A stretch of DNA of 64,000 bases, from the NCBI GenBank assembly GCA_913062955.1, contig CAJXZP010000009.1, positions 25,088-89,087 on the forward strand, in the 5' to 3' direction. The translations under genes and the position numbers were made by a program. Source of the DNA: an uncultured Flavobacteriales bacterium (lineage in GTDB: Bacteria; Bacteroidota; Bacteroidia; Flavobacteriales_G; Salibacteraceae). Positions 43,333 to 51,486 of the stretch are shown in pieces (within the stretch, counting starts at the first letter, position 1; every line of letters starts with the position of its first letter). The notes under the pieces were generated by a model that did no database searches, was not told the origin of the DNA, and saw only the letters and a list, made by a program, of their open reading frames with translations.

Positions 43333-43663
43333 TTTAGTTAACCCCTCCTTTTTTATGTTGCTGAATGTAAATATATGGTATTCAATTCATTAAGTCAACT
43401 TTTTATTTTAAAGGGAAACAAATGGTTCCTGTACGAAAACAAAAACCTATTAAATAGATCGCCACTTTTGGCCATGGATATGCCCGTTCAAAACAAGCGG
43501 AGCTATTGTTTTTGAAAACCACGAATTAGAAAGGAGGGGAAATTTTTCCGGTATTTTAATCCATTAAAGGGGAGAGAGGTATGCCGTAAATATCGAAATT
43601 AATTTTTAAAGAAAGTCTTATTTTCTCCTCAGTAAATGTGTAGGGTTGAAAAAGGAAAGGGTA
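43333..43663. other. 331-bp intergenic region with lipase promoter and one hairpin
   Basis: No ORF is credible here. On the minus strand TTG (43398-43396) with a 20-bp spacer and TATATTTA (43375-43368) make a plausible promoter for the lipase-like gene, and GGAGG (43348-43344) a Shine-Dalgarno-like site. A hairpin at 43487-43516 (TTCAAAACAA against TTGTTTTTGAA, one bulged T) has no U tail. Nothing else is recognised. Confidence 0.5.
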
Positions 43664-44002
43664 TTACAATCGCTCCAAACAAGTAATAGCAACCGTTCTG
43701 CCAACCATGCAAATGCTAACTGATTTGGTATCCCGAAAGACTACTTTAATTTGAATGGGTTGCTGTTTTTCTAATTCCGTTTCGGTTAAGAAATCTTGGT
43801 AATTAACCGGTTCTACCTTTTCGCCCGATGGTAATTCTAGTACCCACGTACACCCATCTAAATTTATTTTCTGGAGAATAGCCTCCACCGCATTTTCGCA
43901 AACCTCTGTTGGTTCAATAACAGGATAAGGTCTGGGCTCAATAATTCGTCCGCAATGACATGAAAATAAGATAAACGGGAGGGCTATCCATAACTGTTTC
44001 AT
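43664..44002 (-). CDS. small Cys-containing putative lipoprotein
   Basis: The 112-residue product has a short hydrophobic N-terminus with MKQLWIALPFILFSCHCG, compatible with a lipoprotein signal and Cys at 15 or 17. The mature part has ENAVEAILQKINLDGCTWVLELPSGEKVEPVN and a final VSICMVGRTVAITCLERL, so four further cysteines may form disulphides. I recognise no family. The start overlaps the stop of the upstream gene by 4 bp (ATGA), so both are translated from one mRNA. Confidence 0.72.
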   Translation of the reverse strand: MKQLWIALPFILFSCHCGRIIEPRPYPVIEPTEVCENAVEAILQKINLDGCTWVLELPSGEKVEPVNYQDFLTETELEKQQPIQIKVVFRDTKSVSICMVGRTVAITCLERL

Positions 44003-44553
44003 TCTGCCTTTTTTTCTTCTTTGTTTTTGTCCTCCACAATTGGAATAGGGCTGGTATTATATATTCTAAAATTGTTTTGATCGTGAACTTTTGTTCTTCG
44101 TATACTGAAATAATACAGAACCATACCAGAGCCTACCGCAATGGCGGATGGGAGCCAAACGGAATTGGAAAACACATATCCTCTGGCTCCATAATTAAAC
44201 AAATTATTCACGGCATCTAAAGTGAAATAGAAAGCACCTGCAACCATAAACGCACCCCCTAAAAAGCGTAAGGGACCTCGAATAGTATAAACCATTTCTA
44301 CCTCCGAGAGTAAGATTTTCCGACCTTCAATCACAAAACTCGAATCGTATATAGCATCCAAATGACCGGATACTTTTTCTTTATCCGTCAGTTTTACCTT
44401 AATAGATTGACCTTCATAAAAATGAATGCGTTTTATTTTGCCTGCTTTATCAAGCCCGAGCGACCGTTGAGCCGTACCTGCAAAGGGGATGATCATTAAA
44501 AAGACCAGTAGTAATCCCCAGAATGATGGGCGAATAGTAGAATTTGGATTCAT
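43999..44553 (-). CDS. small membrane/envelope protein of unknown function
   Basis: The track starts at 44607, but the ATG at 44553 gives MNPNSTIRPSFWGLLLVFLMIIPFAGTAQ, a convincing signal peptide, and 184 residues. After the signal there is a beta-rich stretch (KIKRIHFYEGQSIKVKLTDKEKVSGHLDAIYDSSFVIEG) resembling an SH3- or Sm-like module seen in other Bacteroidota envelope proteins. Two hydrophobic segments follow (GGAFMVAGAFYFTLDAV and LPSAIAVGSGMVLYYFS), then a charged tail. Function is unknown. It overlaps the small lipoprotein gene by 4 bp and is divergent from hmgA. Confidence 0.75.
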   Translation of the reverse strand: MNPNSTIRPSFWGLLLVFLMIIPFAGTAQRSLGLDKAGKIKRIHFYEGQSIKVKLTDKEKVSGHLDAIYDSSFVIEGRKILLSEVEMVYTIRGPLRFLGGAFMVAGAFYFTLDAVNNLFNYGARGYVFSNSVWLPSAIAVGSGMVLYYFSIRRTKVHDQNNFRIYNTSPIPIVEDKNKEEKKAE

Positions 44554-44658
44554 TGGGTAAAGATAAGTATCCTTAATAAACGGAGACTTAGGACTGATGG
44601 ATATCATGTTTTTTATTAAAGATAATGTCCATATTTGCGACTATTAAAAAAGAAGCAT

Positions 44659-45819
44659 ATGCCATTTTATCAAAAATTAGGGAATGTTCCCTCAAAACGT
44701 CATACAATTAACCGGAAAGAAAACGGGGAGTTGTTGAGCGAACAAGTCTTCGGTACGGCCGGATTTGTTGGAATGACATCCATCCTTTACCATTTACATC
44801 CACCCACCTTGGTGGTGAAATACGGAAAAGAATATTCTGTAGCTCCAGAAATTGCGATTGAACGTAATTTGAAAATGACCCTTTTAAAAGGGATGCAAGT
44901 AAAACCCGAAGATGACTTTTTAGAAAGTAGAAGAACGGTTTTAACCAATGCTACGGTAAACATTACTTTAGCGGCACCCAAAAAATCATTAACGGATTAT
45001 TTTTATAAAAATGCCGATTGCGATGAGGTGATTTTTATACATAAAGGTTCCGGAACACTAAAAACTTTAATGGGGAATATTTCATTCCAATATGGTGATT
45101 ATTTGGTGGTTCCCCGTGGAATGGTGTACCAAATAGAATTTGATACCGAAGATAACCGTTTGTTTATTGTAGAAAGTAAAGACCCTATTTTTACGCCAAA
45201 AAGTTATAGAAATAACTTTGGGCAATTGTTAGAACATTCTCCTTTTTGTGAACGTGACTTTCATGGGCCATCAGTGTTAGAAACCCACGATGAGTTGGGC
45301 GAGTTTATGATTAAAATTCGTAAACAAGATGTTATGCATGAAGTTATTTATGGAAGTCACCCTTTTGATGTCACCGGTTGGGATGGATATAACTTTCCCT
45401 ATAAATTCTCCATTCATGATTTTGAACCCATAACAGGAAGAATTCATATGCCGCCTCCGATTCACCAAACTTTTGAGACCGCTTCCTTTGTGATTTGCTC
45501 ATTTGTACCGCGTATGTACGATTATCACCCAGAATCGATTCCTGCTCCATACAACCATAGTAATATAGATTCAGACGAATTGTTGTATTATGTTGCAGGA
45601 GATTTCATGAGTCGTAACGATATTGAAGTAGGTCATATATCTTTGCACCCCGCAGGATTAGTTCATGGACCACATCCAGGAGCAGCAGAAAGAAGTATTG
45701 GGAAAACAAGAACAGAAGAATTAGCAGTAATGGTAGATACTTTTTCACCACTGATGGTTACTAAAATTGGGGTGGAAATATCGGATCCTGAATACTATAA
45801 GTCTTGGGCGAATCATTAA
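44659..45819 (+). CDS. hmgA: homogentisate 1,2-dioxygenase
   Basis: The enzyme opens the ring of homogentisate, the third step of tyrosine and phenylalanine degradation, using non-heme Fe(II). The track begins at a TTG; I prefer the ATG at 44659, giving MPFYQKLGNVPSKRHTINR and 386 residues, the shorter Bacteroidota form. The iron-binding region is seen in PYNHSNIDSDELLYYVAGDF, which supplies the His and Glu ligands, and GLVHGPHPGAAERSIG with the last His. The catalytic-base region PPIHQTFETASFVIC is also present. hppD follows by 26 bp, the upstream step of the pathway, so the two form an operon. A CATATTTG box (44630-44637) is a 7-of-8 promoter match. Confidence 0.94.
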   Translation: MPFYQKLGNVPSKRHTINRKENGELLSEQVFGTAGFVGMTSILYHLHPPTLVVKYGKEYSVAPEIAIERNLKMTLLKGMQVKPEDDFLESRRTVLTNATVNITLAAPKKSLTDYFYKNADCDEVIFIHKGSGTLKTLMGNISFQYGDYLVVPRGMVYQIEFDTEDNRLFIVESKDPIFTPKSYRNNFGQLLEHSPFCERDFHGPSVLETHDELGEFMIKIRKQDVMHEVIYGSHPFDVTGWDGYNFPYKFSIHDFEPITGRIHMPPPIHQTFETASFVICSFVPRMYDYHPESIPAPYNHSNIDSDELLYYVAGDFMSRNDIEVGHISLHPAGLVHGPHPGAAERSIGKTRTEELAVMVDTFSPLMVTKIGVEISDPEYYKSWANH

Positions 45820-45845
45820 AATTACAGCATACAAAAAATTGAATA

Positions 45846-47021
45846 ATGGCAGATAAACCAAATTTAAAGGATCTAAAAAATACCGAATACGGTCTAGAGA
45901 AAATATTTGAAGGCGCGCAAGATTTCCTACCTCTTTTAGGAACAGACTACGTTGAGTTTTATGTAGGAAACGCCAAACAAGCGGCTCACTTTTACAAAAC
46001 AGCATTCGGTTTTCAGTCGTACGCATACCGCGGATTAGAAACAGGATCTAAAGACGAAGTGAGTTATGTTTTAAAACAAGACAAAATTCGTTTAGTATTA
46101 ACCACTCCATTGAATAGCGCTAGCCCAATTAATGCGCATTTAGCAAAACATGGTGATGGGGTAAAAGTGGTCGCTTTATGGGTGGAAGATGCCCGTTCGG
46201 CATACGAAGAAACCATGAAACGTGGAGCTAGATCTTTTATGGAACCAACGGTTGAAAAAGACGAACACGGGGAAGTAGTGCGTTCAGGTATCTATACTTA
46301 TGGTGAAACAGTTCACGTATTTGTAGAGCGTAAAAATTACAACGGTACCTTTTTACCGGGTTTCAAAAAATGGGAGTCGGATTACAACCCAGCCCCTACC
46401 GGACTTAAATTTATTGACCATATGGTTGGTAATGTAGGTTGGGGTGAAATGAACCAATGGGTTGAATGGTACGAAAAAGTAATGGGTTTTGTTAACTTCT
46501 TATCTTTTGACGACAAGCAAATTACTACCGAGTACTCTTCATTAATGAGTAAGGTAATGAGTAATGGTAACGGTCGTATTAAGTTTCCAATTAACGAGCC
46601 TGCTAAAGGGAAAAAGAAATCTCAGATTGAAGAATACCTTGACTTTTACGAAAGTCCAGGAGTACAACATATCGCGGTAGCTACTGATGATATTGTTAAA
46701 ACCGTTACTGAATTAAGAGCGAGAGGTATTGAGTTTTTACCCCCTCCACCACAGGCATATTATGATGCTATTCCGTCCCGTTTAGGATCTCATATGGATT
46801 TTATGAACGAGGATATTGCAGAGCTCCAAAAGCTATGCATTTTGGTGGATGCAGATGAAGAAGGATACTTACTTCAAATTTTCACCAAGCCAATTGAGGA
46901 TCGTCCAACATTATTCTTTGAAATCATCCAAAGAATGGGAGCCAAAGGTTTTGGAGCTGGTAACTTCAAAGCGCTTTTCGAATCTATCGAAAGAGAACAA
47001 GCAAATAGGGGGACACTTTAA
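45846..47021 (+). CDS. hppD: 4-hydroxyphenylpyruvate dioxygenase
   Basis: HppD converts 4-hydroxyphenylpyruvate to homogentisate in tyrosine degradation. The 391-residue protein has two vicinal-oxygen-chelate halves. The three Fe(II) ligands appear in FIDHMVGNV (His), GVQHIAVAT (His) and TLFFEIIQRMGAKGFGAGNFKALFE (Glu), with the family C-terminal GxGNFKALFESIE helix. The N-terminal part contains GTDYVEFYVGNAKQAAHFYKTAFGF. The length is slightly above the bacterial mean. It follows hmgA in the same operon and is terminated by the hairpin at 47044-47078, so substrate and product enzymes are co-expressed. Confidence 0.95.
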   Translation: MADKPNLKDLKNTEYGLEKIFEGAQDFLPLLGTDYVEFYVGNAKQAAHFYKTAFGFQSYAYRGLETGSKDEVSYVLKQDKIRLVLTTPLNSASPINAHLAKHGDGVKVVALWVEDARSAYEETMKRGARSFMEPTVEKDEHGEVVRSGIYTYGETVHVFVERKNYNGTFLPGFKKWESDYNPAPTGLKFIDHMVGNVGWGEMNQWVEWYEKVMGFVNFLSFDDKQITTEYSSLMSKVMSNGNGRIKFPINEPAKGKKKSQIEEYLDFYESPGVQHIAVATDDIVKTVTELRARGIEFLPPPPQAYYDAIPSRLGSHMDFMNEDIAELQKLCILVDADEEGYLLQIFTKPIEDRPTLFFEIIQRMGAKGFGAGNFKALFESIEREQANRGTL

Positions 47022-47043
47022 TTCGCCTATCTATTCCGTATAC

Positions 47044-47078
47044 AAAGAGTCGTCAAGCAATTGACGACTCTTTTTTTT
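47044..47078 (+). terminator. intrinsic terminator of hmgA-hppD
   Basis: AGAGTCGTCAA and TTGACGACTCT form an 11-bp stem around GCAA, followed by eight T residues. It starts about 25 bp after the hppD stop. Confidence 0.9.
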
Positions 47079-47294
47079 GCCTAATAATTGGGGATTGACC
47101 ACATGGATACATTTTTCTCCAGAGCCTTGATCTAGAGGTTAGGTGTAGCGTCCCGCTATGTCTTATTTAATAGGGTCTCTGGTCTTTGAGCTAGAAAAGT
47201 CGGCTAGGAAGTGGGGGCTAAAACTCGAATCATTTTTCCAAAATGTATATTTCAAATAAGTGTGTCGTTCTACCTAAAAACTTACTTTTAATCC

Positions 47295-49382
47295 ATGAAT
47301 AATGGTCACAAAATAAATGTCAAAACGTGGTTTGGATTGGCATTGGTTCTTTCAATTTTCAATTTAGTGTTTCACTGCTATGCCTACATTTTTGCGGAAG
47401 ATACCCATGCGCAAGAAGCGGAAGCCTTGGCTTTTGAAAGTACCACGCAAATGGTATTTGAAATTGATAGTTTACTCTTACAAGTTGAGAAAAGCACGCA
47501 AAAAGCAGCGGAAGAAATTTCAAATCAAAAAAACATTGGTGACATAAACTATGAAGAGTTCAGTAAACAAAAAGCCAATGAGCTAACTCAAATACTTGGC
47601 GTAACCGTTTCGTTTGAACGAGGCGTTTTAAATAGCGCTCAAGATTTGTATTCCATTTATCATGATAAGGAGCTCCGTGCGACCATGCGCATTGATACCC
47701 TTTACAACTATACCAACGATTCATTAGTTCAAGCGAATTGGTATACCCATATTGCAAAGACCCAAAAAGCGCAATGGATAGACCCGTATTTCGGGAGCGG
47801 GGCAAAAAACCTTATTACCGATTATAGTGTTCCTATTATTCATGAAAACAAATTTGTGGGTGTGGTGACCTACACGATTTCTATAAATAGTTTGATTTCC
47901 ATCATTCATCAAATTAGTGTGGATAAAAATGGGCTGGGATTAATCATCGGAAATGATGGGACCATTATTACCCACCCAAATCCACAGTATGTATTAAAAG
48001 AAAATATTCAGAAATTGGTATCCGATAGTTTAACCATTGAAAAATTGCTAACGACTAAAAATGGATTTATCGATTCTTTCCAATCCAAAAAAAGAGGGGT
48101 GCTTTCCTTGAGTTACCAAGAACTGGGTAATGAACAATGGAAACTAATTAATGTGTTTTCGCATCAGGATTTGTTTGAACATGGTCAAGATGATAAAAGG
48201 ATTTTGATCAATTTGTTTTTATCGATCACCTGGGTTATTGCCATGATTCTTTTGTTAATTATTAATCAAGAGGGAATCAATACTTCGGAAGCGTGGACCT
48301 ATAGCACGTTTGTTACAGTTGCCTTAATTGCCAATATTAGTTTTATCTGGTATTTGAATTTGTTGGATAAGTACGAACCGGTAAGTAAGGAATTGCATCA
48401 AATCAAATCACAATCGGATGTAGATGAATTCGTAGCGACCCAAAACTTGCAACGAACTATTTTTGGGTATCCGGAGTTGGTCGAAGTCCCCAGCGGAATA
48501 TTAATCGAGAAATTTGATCATGAGGATACTTATAATGTCGGAATCAGTGGTTGGATATGGCAAAAGTATCCCTTGGAGGCGGGTTTAATTCCGGGGATTC
48601 ATTTTCCTCAATTATCCCCGTTTGCAGAGTCGGCCTACTCAGAAATTATTTCTCAAGATACCCTGGAGAATTATTTATTAGTGAAGTGGCAATTTCGTTC
48701 CACCTTCATTTTTGATTTTCAATACTTGAAATATCCATTTAACACCAAGAATGTCGTTTTGCAAGTCACCTACCCTGATTACAATAAAGGGGTTGTTTTT
48801 ACTCCAGATATAATTGGCTATGAAAGTGTGGAACCGACTAATTTACCCGGTATTTTACCGAAGTCGGCTACTTCATCTGTCGATTATGTGGCAAGTGTAT
48901 TTAGTTTAACAAACGTTAGAATCCGTGGGGATTTAGGGTCCAAATTCTTGTCGGAATTTGACATTAATCCTACTTTTCAGTATGAGATTAAATCGCGCAT
49001 TCCATTTTTAAATGCCCTGATTAAACAAATTATTCCGATTCTACTTATTAGTTTAATGATGTTCTTATTGCTATTTAGCCTTCGGAAAAAGGAGGGGGGT
49101 GAAAAATCTATTGGTATTGAAACAGTCGCTGGATTGCTATTTATTCTAGTATTATCCCATATTGATTTTAGACAAACCATTTTTTCTCCAGAAGTAACCT
49201 ATCTAGAATCATTTTATTTTGTGATCTATATAATGATGGCCGCTATATCTATTGGTATCGTTTATATAGACCTAGGTAAGAATAATTTTTTTACTCGGAA
49301 TAACCTGATGATTATAAAGCTAAATTATTGGCCGTTTTTCTTCTTTGTGATTTTATTGATAACCCTAATTATATTCTATTAG
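47295..49382 (+). CDS. Cache-domain sensor fused to a pentameric ligand-gated ion channel
   Basis: The 695-residue protein reads as two modules. Residues 13-33 are a membrane segment, and 34-300 a periplasmic Cache-like domain (YTHIAKTQKAQWIDPYF, ITDYSVPIIHENKFVGVVTYTISI, GLGLIIGNDGTIITHPNP). Residues 302-323 and 334-353 are two further membrane segments that return the chain to the periplasm. Residues 365-570 resemble the channel ligand-binding domain, with VKWQFRSTFIFDFQYLKYPF holding the conserved aromatic strands and Pro of the Cys/Pro-loop (no cysteine pair). The pre-M1 segment is YEIKSRIPFLNALIKQIIPILLI. M1 (574-596), M2 (607-625, ending FILVLSHIDF), M3 (635-658) and M4 (678-695) follow, with a short M3-M4 loop as in bacterial channels. 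It stands alone on the plus strand. Homology to pLGICs is by motif only; ligand and ion selectivity are unknown. Confidence 0.78.
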   Translation: MNNGHKINVKTWFGLALVLSIFNLVFHCYAYIFAEDTHAQEAEALAFESTTQMVFEIDSLLLQVEKSTQKAAEEISNQKNIGDINYEEFSKQKANELTQILGVTVSFERGVLNSAQDLYSIYHDKELRATMRIDTLYNYTNDSLVQANWYTHIAKTQKAQWIDPYFGSGAKNLITDYSVPIIHENKFVGVVTYTISINSLISIIHQISVDKNGLGLIIGNDGTIITHPNPQYVLKENIQKLVSDSLTIEKLLTTKNGFIDSFQSKKRGVLSLSYQELGNEQWKLINVFSHQDLFEHGQDDKRILINLFLSITWVIAMILLLIINQEGINTSEAWTYSTFVTVALIANISFIWYLNLLDKYEPVSKELHQIKSQSDVDEFVATQNLQRTIFGYPELVEVPSGILIEKFDHEDTYNVGISGWIWQKYPLEAGLIPGIHFPQLSPFAESAYSEIISQDTLENYLLVKWQFRSTFIFDFQYLKYPFNTKNVVLQVTYPDYNKGVVFTPDIIGYESVEPTNLPGILPKSATSSVDYVASVFSLTNVRIRGDLGSKFLSEFDINPTFQYEIKSRIPFLNALIKQIIPILLISLMMFLLLFSLRKKEGGEKSIGIETVAGLLFILVLSHIDFRQTIFSPEVTYLESFYFVIYIMMAAISIGIVYIDLGKNNFFTRNNLMIIKLNYWPFFFFVILLITLIIFY

Positions 49383-49625
49383 CCATAGTTATAAACACCT
49401 CATTTTGTGAATGAGTTCAAAACTTCGTGGACAAGCTCTGTTTTTTCAACCCATACATTTTCACAACTGTGAATAAGCGTCTCGAGATGGTTAATGAACC
49501 TATTATTTTTCAGTAAACCACAAAAAACGGAACGGATTTCAGGTTATTAAACCTGCTGAAAGCCATTATTTTGTAGGATATTTGACGAAGTTGATAAATG
49601 TTTCAAATTCATTGTTGATAACCTC
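49383..49625. other. intergenic region before the rplM promoter
   Basis: Between the Cache-channel gene and the rplM promoter there is no ORF. One perfect hairpin CAGGTT-ATTA-AACCTG lies near 49540-49556, without a U tail, and two copies of GTTGATAA follow near 49590 and 49614. Otherwise nothing is recognised. Confidence 0.4.
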
Positions 49626-49655
49626 TTGTAGGAAAAGATTAAAAATTTATCTTTG
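49626..49655 (+). promoter_or_regulatory. consensus Bacteroidota promoter for rplM-rpsI
   Basis: TTG (49626-49628), a 19-bp spacer and TATCTTTG (49648-49655) match TTG-N19-TAnnTTTG exactly. The predicted transcript starts near 49660, about 48 bases before the TTG start codon, and begins with a CCCGA-TTTT-TCGGG hairpin (49659-49672). Confidence 0.8.
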
Positions 49656-49658
49656 CAG

Positions 49659-49672
49659 CCCGATTTTTCGGG
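49659..49672 (+). promoter_or_regulatory. hairpin at the start of the rplM leader
   Basis: CCCGA, loop TTTT and TCGGG form a perfect 5-bp stem just downstream of the predicted rplM transcription start. It is positioned as an autoregulatory ribosomal-protein leader would be, but there is no direct evidence for that role. Confidence 0.45.
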
Positions 49673-49707
49673 GATTGGATTAATGAATTGAATTAAAGCG
49701 TAACACA

Positions 49708-50151
49708 TTGGATACTTTAAGTTACAAGACCAAATCGGTCAACAAGGAATCTGCCGACAAGAAATGGTTGGTTATTGATGTAGAGAACATGATCTTAGGT
49801 CGTGCCGCATCAGAGGTAGCAAAATTGCTACGAGGTAAGCATAAGCCAGCTTACACTCCACACTCAGACACTGGTGATTATGTAATCATTTTAAATGGTG
49901 ACAAAATCAGATTAACAGGGACTAAGGCTACAACAAAAATTTACATGCGTCATACTGGTTATCCAGGGGGTCAAAGAACATTGACTGCAGATGAAGTAAT
50001 GGCGAAAAAACCAACAAAAGTTTTTGAATCTGCCGTAAAAGGTATGTTACCAAAAAACAAATTGGGAAGAGCTATCTTCAAAAATATGTATGTATATACT
50101 GGAACGGAGCACGTTCATGAAGCACAAAAACCGACAAAAGTAGAATTGTAA
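49708..50151 (+). CDS. rplM: 50S ribosomal protein L13 (TTG start)
   Basis: L13 is an early-assembling protein of the large subunit. The 147-residue product begins MDTLSYKTKSVNKESADKKW, which matches the conserved Bacteroidota L13 start, so the TTG at 49708 is the real start codon; there is no upstream in-frame ATG. Family marks are LGRAASEVAKLLRGKHKPAYTPH, YMRHTGYPGGQRTLTADEVMAKKP and AVKGMLPKNKLGRAIFKNMYVYTG. rpsI follows 1 bp later, the universal L13-S9 pair. A consensus promoter lies about 50 bp upstream. Confidence 0.97.
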   Translation: MDTLSYKTKSVNKESADKKWLVIDVENMILGRAASEVAKLLRGKHKPAYTPHSDTGDYVIILNGDKIRLTGTKATTKIYMRHTGYPGGQRTLTADEVMAKKPTKVFESAVKGMLPKNKLGRAIFKNMYVYTGTEHVHEAQKPTKVEL

Positions 50152-50152
50152 T

Positions 50153-50539
50153 ATGGAAATTATTAACGCATTAGGAAGAAGAAAAAGTTCTGTGGCACGT
50201 GTTTACTTAACACCAGGTACTGGAGTTGTGGTAATCAACGGTCGTACACCAGAAAACTTCTTTCCGTTAGCTATACAAAGAGCTAAGTTATATAGACCAT
50301 TCGAATTAACAGATAACGTTGAAAAATACGATGTTAAAGTTAATGTTAAAGGTGGTGGAACTACCGGTCAGGTAGAAGCAATTAGATTAGGTATTGCAAG
50401 AGCATTAGTGAAAATTAATGAAGAAAACAAGCCTCTTTTAAAAGCGGAAAGCTTAATGACAAGAGATCCAAGAATGGTAGAACGTAAGAAATTCGGTCAA
50501 CCAAAAGCGCGTAAACAATTCCAATTCTCAAAACGTTAA
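50153..50539 (+). CDS. rpsI: 30S ribosomal protein S9
   Basis: S9 is a small-subunit protein whose C-terminal tail reaches the P-site tRNA. The 128-residue product has the start MEIINALGRRKSSVARVYLTPG, the GGGTTGQVEAIRLGIARALV core, and the characteristic basic tail RDPRMVERKKFGQPKARKQFQFSKR ending in KR. The start is 1 bp after rplM. About 100 bp later rpsB begins, with no terminator visible, so read-through into rpsB-tsf is possible. Confidence 0.97.
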   Translation: MEIINALGRRKSSVARVYLTPGTGVVVINGRTPENFFPLAIQRAKLYRPFELTDNVEKYDVKVNVKGGGTTGQVEAIRLGIARALVKINEENKPLLKAESLMTRDPRMVERKKFGQPKARKQFQFSKR

Positions 50540-50642
50540 TCCGTTTCGGGTTCAGAATCTAAATGGTCAAGATTGCTTTATGCATGACTTGATTGTTGCC
50601 GCTGGGTAAAAAGAAAGTGAACAAAATTTAAAAAAGATTCAA
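50540..50642 (+). other. rpsI-rpsB intergenic leader
   Basis: The 103-bp gap has no recognisable promoter. TCAAG and CTTGA can pair around a 17-base loop (about 50569-50594), which could be part of an S2 leader, but the pairing is weak. Confidence 0.25.
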
Positions 50643-51467
50643 ATGTCAAAAGTATCATATAAAGAACTTATGGATGCAGGTGTGCACTTCGGACACCTAT
50701 CTCGTAAATGGAATCCAAGAATGGCTCCATATATCTTCATGAAGAAGAACGGGATCCATATCATTGATTTAAATAAAACTCAAGCTAAACTTGAGGAAGC
50801 TGCAGCTGCCATGAAACAAATGGCAAAATCTGGTCGTAAGATCATGTTTGTTGCAACTAAAAAACAAGCGAAAGCTATTGTTGCAAAACATGCGGAGCGT
50901 GCTTCTATGCCTTACGTTACGGAACGTTGGCCTGGGGGAATGTTAACCAATTTTGCGACTATCCGTAAGGCGATTAGAAAAATGGATCATATCGACAAAT
51001 TGTTAGCTGATCCTAACTCTACCAACCTTGCAAAACGTGAGCGTTTGATGATGTCTCGTCAACGTGAAAAATTAGATCGTAACTTAGGTCCAATTAAAGA
51101 TTTAACTCGTTTACCTGCCGCGATCTTTATCGTAGATGTTAATCGTGAAAATATTGCGACTAAAGAAGCCATCAAATTAGGTATTCCAACTTTCGCCATG
51201 GTAGATACAAATACAGATCCTACTGTAATTGATTTCCCAATTCCTTCTAACGATGATGCATCTTCTTCTATTGATGCTATCGTAGGTAAATTGGCGGATG
51301 CAATTATTGAAGGTCTAAAAGAACGTACCAACACCAAAAATTCTGAAAAAGCTGCTGCTGCACCTGTTGCAAAAGAAGTAAAGGAAGTTAAAGAGGTGAA
51401 AGAAGTTACTGAAACTAAAGCTCCAGCTGCACCAGCTCCTGCTGCTGAAGCTGAAGGTGAAAAATAA
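50643..51467 (+). CDS. rpsB: 30S ribosomal protein S2
   Basis: S2 is a late-assembling protein of the small subunit that binds near S1 and the 16S 3' end. The 274-residue product starts MSKVSYKELMDAGVHFGHLSRKWNPRMAPYIF and carries the KKQAKAIVAKHAERASMPYVTERWPGGMLTNF motif and the FIVDVNRENIATKEAIKLGIPTFAMVDTNTDP block. A Lys/Glu then Ala/Pro-rich tail (EVKEVKEVKEVTETKAPAAPAP) follows the conserved domain, a common Bacteroidota extension. tsf is 19 bp downstream in the standard rpsB-tsf order. Confidence 0.97.
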   Translation: MSKVSYKELMDAGVHFGHLSRKWNPRMAPYIFMKKNGIHIIDLNKTQAKLEEAAAAMKQMAKSGRKIMFVATKKQAKAIVAKHAERASMPYVTERWPGGMLTNFATIRKAIRKMDHIDKLLADPNSTNLAKRERLMMSRQREKLDRNLGPIKDLTRLPAAIFIVDVNRENIATKEAIKLGIPTFAMVDTNTDPTVIDFPIPSNDDASSSIDAIVGKLADAIIEGLKERTNTKNSEKAAAAPVAKEVKEVKEVKEVTETKAPAAPAPAAEAEGEK

Positions 51468-51486
51468 TTAGATTAATATCTGAATA

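Noticed and set aside
43333-43663. remnant gene between the lipase and small lipoprotein genes
   Set aside because: No frame stays open over a useful length and no familiar residues appear in translation.
47100-47290. tRNA or other stable RNA gene
   Set aside because: I could not find a cloverleaf or CCA-type acceptor pairing; only a 5-bp hairpin is present.
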